A stretch of 64,000 bases of DNA from Theristus sp. LFF4_11 (Eukaryota; Nematoda; Chromadorea; Monhysterida; Xyalidae), in contig JASANC010005482.1 of NCBI GenBank assembly GCA_030248135.1, positions 62,001-126,000 on the forward strand, written 5' to 3'. The number at the start of each line of letters is the position of its first letter. The stretch's first letter is position 1. Shown piece after piece: positions 58,838 through 64,000 of this stretch. The notes beneath the pieces are model-generated. The model saw nothing but the letters and a program-made list of their open reading frames with translations, searched no databases and had not been told where the DNA came from. The translations under genes and the position numbers were made by a program.

Positions 58838-60700
58838 TCATTGATGGTTCAACAGGTCATACGCAATTGTAGCTCGAGTGCAAGAAATGCGCGCGATTGG
58901 TGATTGGTCGATAGTCGACGTTTGCTGTGCTTGGACGTTTTCAAACTGAAACTTTAACACAATCAATGGCAAATAGTTCTGGAACTGTGCTCCAAATTTC
59001 AGATTTAAAGACTGAACCGAACTCGAGAACGAGCCGTTTTGGCCATTGTAGTTGTTTATGAGCCACCCTGACAATGTTATTTGGACGTTTCGACGTCAAC
59101 AGTGTTTTTTTGTATCGTGCAATTCTGTTCAGTTCAATTTGTGTTTTGCATGACAATGTCTTTTCAATTACTTCAGGCAGCTGATCAAGCTAAAAAACGG
59201 AAGGCGCCATGTTTAGTTTAAGGTGGCTAACTTTTTCGCATTCTAGGTTAGCCGGATGTGACGGGCCGAACCGAAAACTTCAACTGAAACGCAGATGAAA
59301 AGTGCGCACACAGCACATTGTCAGACCTGAAAACCGGATTCATTTCAACTCCGTCCGCCAGCGCATGGGTGTGATTTGGCGTGTCGCAGAATCAAAGCAT
59401 AAAACTCAAGGCGAAACCAGAGACTGTGCTGCTCGTCGTAAAGTTGGCGGCTTGCGGTGAGAACAGTGAGCTTGTAAACATATGCGCTTCTGAGGCAGTG
59501 ATAAGAGAAAGCTGGCCGTGTGCCGCAGCCTGGTAATGTTATTGATTAAGCACCACGTTTCGCTCGTCGAAAAACGCTCTCATCCGGTCGAGGTCGACGA
59601 CGCTGCCGGTGTGGCGCACGGATACAATATATAAACGGCACTCGCAGCATGTGTCGTTTATCACCGATTCAGACCGCACCGCATCACCTTGCATGAACTC
59701 GATCCCGCACGCCTCAGCCACGGCAAGAGCTGGATATGGCGATTACATTGACATGCACTGGTATATTCTCGTGGTCGCTCGCTATCATGACAATGGTGAA
59801 AGGTGAGCTAGCTATGCGCTCGAATCAGAACATGCCGCGCAGCCAGCTGGCGCTTGCTTCGACGTGCTTTTCAGCGGCAACTTCCACCTGCGTGCAATAT
59901 GTCTTAAGCGATTGTTCCGACAAGTGCGTTTCCTTCGTGTCGGCGTGCAAGTGCCAGTGTGTGTGTGTGTGGCAGCAAGACAACGCCAGCAAAGAGCAAT
60001 TACCAGCTGCCTTTGGCCGGTGCGTATAATCGCTGCATGGCACCCACTCTGCTGATAATGATCGTGCGCCTGTTTTCCGGGCCGTGCATGGCTGGTGCGC
60101 AGACGACGTCTCTCGTGTGTCTCTTGCTTGCAGTGGGCGCGCTGGTGGCACACATGCACTTTAGCGCTGCAATTAGAAACTTTTTGCCATAGAACTTTGC
60201 GATACTTAGCCGACTCACGATGTTAATTGTTGGAGTTCGATTGTTTAAAAAATCAAACAGAGTTTAGACTGATTTTTTACAAATAAAAGAAAAAAAGGGC
60301 AAAAGAATTTTTCTTGTACGGTGGCATCTTTATGTATACTTTAAAATAAAACGTTTCGTAATGTTCCGGTACAACAATTTTTTGTGGTTTATTAGCCGTT
60401 CGAAACGAATGAAATTCCGCATATAATTCTGCAGTATAATGGACTTCCTGTTCGTGCTGCATAATCAAAGCAACGTTGAAGTTACACTGTAAAAGTTTAC
60501 CTATAACAAAGTATCGTACAGCGCCATTTGGGGCAGATGTTCTGTTTGCTGAATATGAGCGGCAACCGACGTCGAGCCAAGCCTGTAAACGAAACCGTGA
60601 ACGTGTCGTGTTCGTAGACCACCGCATTCGTTCCACGACAGATCACCAGCGCTGGCTGTGCACGAACGCGACATGGGTGAACTGCTGCCCCACGAGTTGA
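58838..60700 (-). CDS. Unidentified gene fragments (uncertain)
   Basis: Several minus-strand open segments look coding but could not be joined. About 60592-60353 encodes a 79-residue stretch with CNFNVALIMQHEQEVHYTAE and EHYETFYFK, bounded by a TTTACAG acceptor and a GTATAC donor. 59720-59539 encodes VAEACGIEFMQGDAVRSE and CCECRLYIVSVRHTGSVVDL, ending VVLNQ and a stop, after an ATATCCAG acceptor. Around 59450 lies LTASRQLYDEQHSLWFRLEF. 59074-58838 encodes a frame with FGAQFQNYLPLIVLKFQFEN. Intron phases between these do not agree in the combinations I tried, and some may be exons of different genes or chance. I recognise no family. The plus strand of 59740-60180 also has open frames, so strand is not certain everywhere. 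Confidence 0.35.
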
Positions 60701-60844
60701 ACATGAGTAAAAAACAACAGAGAATGAGTTTGCTTAAAAGCTTATTTTTGTCAGAAGAAAAGCGACCACGTGAAAGGACGCATGTTCTGTCGCGTGTTTT
60801 CAGTCAAACATTCGCCGCAGAGCAACGCGAATGAGAGCGCCCGT

Positions 60845-63800
60845 ATGCTTGTGACGGCCAACGTGGGCGCCGACGACTACTCCGACCACTGTGCGCGCAA
60901 CGACGCCGCCCAGCCGCACTGCCCGCAAGCGCCACCCACCCGTCTCGTCGCCGAGCATCATGCGGCCACCGAACTCGATACGGTCGACCGCGAGACCTGG
61001 GGCAAAAAAGTCGACTTTCTACTGTCCGTCATCGGATTCGCCGTTGATCTCGCCAACATTTGGCGCTTTCCATATTTGTGTTTCAAAAATGGAGGAGGTG
61101 ATTTATGTGTGCCGCTTGACTTGTAACGTCCTGATTGTTTGATGCTGACAGACAAAAAGAAAGTCAACACATTTTGGTGAACGAATTATGCACCAAACGT
61201 GTTGACAAAGGGTGTTTTTCATTTTAAAATGTGCATTCATTTTCTGAGCGTTTGTATTTTTCAAAATGTTGCATGCACGATTTGCATTTGCAGGCATCTT
61301 CCTAATCCCATATTGCATCATGGTGGTCACTGCTGGTGTGCCACTGTTTTACATGGAACTGGCACTCGGTCAATACTATCGGCAGGGCGCCATCTCATGC
61401 TGGGGCAAAGTTTGTCCGTTGTTCAAAGGTATAAGTTGAACAAAAAGTTCTTGTGCATGCTCATGTTCGCCTGCAAGGTTCCTACAGTGCGCTTGTTTTA
61501 ACCTGTCACTTTTTTCCGTAGAATGCAGAGCTCGCAAATGAAAGAATGGATCAGTATTGCAAAAAAAACTCTGTTTATTTAGCCGAGAAATCCGGTGTTT
61601 GATCAAACCCAAATTATCTCGATAATTCAACGTATTCTCCGTATTCTGGTAAAAAGTGACAGGTTTTAACAGACATACCTTACCAACACAGGCATCGGCT
61701 ATTGCGTGGTCCTGTCAGCGTTCTACGTTGACTTCTTTTACAACGTGATCATCTCTTGGGCGCTGCGTTTCTTCTTCGAGTCAATCGTTGGCGACATGCC
61801 ATGGGCGAGTTGCAACAACACTTGGAACGGCAACTGTTGCTATTCGATTGACAGGAACTTCACCGGCTGCAAATCGAAGTTGAGCATAAAACTCGCGCAA
61901 GAGGAACGTAAAAGGAATAACGAGTGCGAGATACTGACGTCTGCCGCTGATGAGTATTTTCAGTGAGTGGCGTTCAACTTCTCCATATAAACTGTTAAAA
62001 AACGCCAATAAAAATTTCAGAATTTACGATTTCGGGATAAAAAACTCTGCGTTTTTAACGTTCGATTGAAACGTTGCGTTAAACATTGTGTAACGCTTAA
62101 AACGTTGCGTAAACGTTAAATACAGTATGTTGCGTAACGCTGCTAAAAACGTTGCGTAAATTGGCACGTTGCGTTAAACGTTGTGCAACGTTTCCACTGA
62201 GCACTCACAAAAATCAAACATTCAGCTATTTTCTTCTAATTTTTGGAATTTTCCTATTGTTCTGTTTCCAATAAAGACCGATACGCGCAATTTTTTAGCC
62301 GCCATTTTCTTGGTTTCTATCGCGATGACATCGATGAAAAAGAAGTTGCCTACAGCGTGGAAAATCCCGGCCCGATACAGTGGAAAAACCTGCTTGCACT
62401 TGGCGCCGTTTATCTGATTTGCTACTTCAGTCTGTGGAAGGGCATCAAAATGTCTGGCAAGGTACAGTATCACCTGAAGTACCATCTTTTATTTTGGTTC
62501 TGCGACTCAATGCGTTTGCAGACGTGGACGACTCTTTATGTATCTCACGGACGCAGGCCTCTTCACCAATTTTTAACCAATGAATTTTTATGAAGCTAAT
62601 TATTATCATTGTTTTTGGTTCTGCGACTCAATGCGCGAAATAACCAGTTAAAAGCATGACGGGGGAATTTAAAGTTGGTGAGGTGACTTTTGAAAAAACT
62701 TTGAATGCACCGTAACAAATTTAATTCAAGACTCGAAAGTCGGCCAAATTCCATGCTCGTTGCTTTGCTTAGTTATTTTGAGTTTGTCCATTGTAATTTT
62801 GTATGAGACACTCTGTTGGACATACATATTATCGTTTCAGGAAGACCGGAGACACAAAAGTTTCACAAAAGGAAAACTCCACAACCGAACCAAACCCGTA
62901 AAACGTCAGCACACCGCGAAGGGTCTACCGTAACCAAATTTTGAATTCCGTGAAACATTTTCCTATCCCCGTGTGCAAACGCATTGAGTCCCGGAACCAA
63001 AATAAAAGATAATACAGTAAACACACACCTTTAGAATAGGTATTATTTTAGGTTGTCTGGTTCACGGCCATATTCCCATACGTTGTGCTGTTCATTCTTT
63101 TCATCCGCGGTATAACGCTGGATGGTGCTTATGATGGCATTCAATATTATTTGGCTCCAAATTTTACGAAACTTCTGGAAGAGGATGTTGGTGGTTTTAT
63201 TTCACCGTCAGTGCCAATCACAATCTGCACGTGCTTGTTCTGTTTAACTAAAGATTTGGATGGACGCGGCAACACAAGTGTTCTTCTCGCTGGGTCCCGG
63301 ATTCGGGGTACTCTTGGCATTCGCCAGCTACAATCCGTTTCACAACAACATCTATCAGTTTGTCGGCCTACTTTTTAGTCATGTTCAAATTTTAAAGCAC
63401 ATTTTTATGTGATATTTTATGAGTGCATTGAAAAATGGGTATATAACATGTTATAAAGAAAAATGAACGTGGCTTTTTGTATGTTTCAGAGATGCGCTTG
63501 TAACGAGTGCAATCAACTGTGCAACAAGTTTTGTTTCTGGTTTTGTGATCTTCTCCGTGCTCGGCCACATGGCGTGTCGTGCAGGCGCAGATATAAATGA
63601 TCTGTCAAAAGAAGGTTAATGGACGCCTGTTATCGGTTGTTGGGTAAACTGGTTTACAGAACAGATACGCAGAAAAAATGCAGATGTAGATGCAAGTAGA
63701 TGTTCGTGCAGATGCAGAAAAATTTTCAGATGCAAAAATAGATGTGTGGTCAAGATCAATAAACATATTACACAACTTACATATTTTGTACCGTTAGGGG

Positions 63801-63910
63801 CTAGTTTGGTGTTCGTCGTTTATCCGGAGGCTTTAGCCACAATGCCCGGTGGTCGCATCTTCTCCATTGTGTTCTTCTTGATGCTGCTGACGCTTGGTCT
63901 CGACAGTTCG
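60845..63910 (+). CDS. Dopamine-type Na+/Cl- neurotransmitter transporter (SLC6), 3' end missing
   Basis: Plasma-membrane monoamine transporter of the SLC6 family, closest by eye to the dopamine transporter (nematode dat-1, vertebrate SLC6A3). Exons: 60845-61097, 61294-61428, 61692-61907, 62277-62461, 63052-63186, 63254-63357, 63490-63614, 63798-63910; phases 1,1,1,0,0,2,1 agree. Start chosen at Met 60845 because a TTTTCAG site just upstream suggests an acceptor or trans-splice site. TM1 reads [20 protein letters not shown], with the Asp that binds the amine in monoamine transporters. Then [35 protein letters not shown], a Cys-containing glycosylated loop ([10 protein letters not shown]), [52 protein letters not shown] and [13 protein letters not shown]. 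The model stops at residue 422, after TM8 ([11 protein letters not shown]); the rest lies beyond the window. The exon 3 donor has an alternative (see findings). Two introns hold repeats. Confidence 0.92.
61500..61665. mobile_element. Small inverted-repeat element (MITE family F) in transporter intron
   Basis: 166 bp, perfect inverted ends AACCTGTCACTTTTT and AAAAAGTGACAGGTT, flanked by TTTTAA-type sequence on both sides. Same family as 3684-3866. Confidence 0.78.
62045..62195. repeat. AACGTTGCGT minisatellite in transporter intron
   Basis: Repeated, irregular copies of AAACGTTGCGTTAAACGTT and related words. CpG-rich against an AT-rich intron. No coding role seen. Confidence 0.8.
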
Positions 63911-64000
63911 GTCGGTAACCGAAGTTACAATGTGTACCGTTTGAATTTCAGAGTTCTGTAATCAAATGTGGAAAATTAAAACAACAGCGTGGAACTGCTT

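Overview
The window is nuclear DNA from an invertebrate metazoan. Its genes are split into short exons of about 70-300 nt (one is 1.3 kb) by mostly short introns with GT donors and T-rich TTTCAG/TTGCAG acceptors, and it encodes animal-specific families: a dopamine-type SLC6 transporter, a CD36 scavenger receptor, S28 lysosomal peptidases, TMEM209, and a KDM2-type F-box/LRR protein. A nematode or similarly compact invertebrate fits best, but the sequence alone does not fix the phylum. I rebuilt exon models by checking splice sites, intron phase and family alignment by eye. Boundaries are reliable where phase is stated to agree, and otherwise approximate.

Layout. 1-6206: two tandem minus-strand S28 serine carboxypeptidase genes (PRCP/DPP7 type); the first runs off the left edge. 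7093-11072: a minus-strand CD36/LIMP-2-type receptor. 11308-31110: a 20-kb repeat field. It holds a 5.1-kb palindromic element bounded by TTAA, hAT-like elements with TAGGG ends and 8-bp target duplications, a 1.96-kb palindromic element nested in one of them with a 9-bp duplication, a TA-flanked element, and long arrays of G- and C-tract repeats. 31111-39482: no gene recognised. 39483-41156: a minus-strand protein with two CXXC zinc fingers. 42154-43230: a new small three-exon plus-strand gene. 45160-49896: a plus-strand F-box/LRR gene matching the C-terminal half of KDM2. 50740-54807: minus-strand TMEM209. 55326-58207: a TA-flanked element carrying three further insertions. 58838-60700: weakly supported minus-strand exons. 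60845 to the right edge: a plus-strand dopamine transporter gene, cut off by the window end.

The genes do not form one pathway. Two sets of neighbours are suggestive. The S28 pair and the CD36 receptor would act in lysosomal or phagocytic work. The CXXC protein and the KDM2-like F-box/LRR protein carry modules that are normally found together in KDM2/FBXL19. The most striking content is the layered transposon history, where target duplications, undamaged sister copies and split tandem repeats allow insertion order to be read directly.
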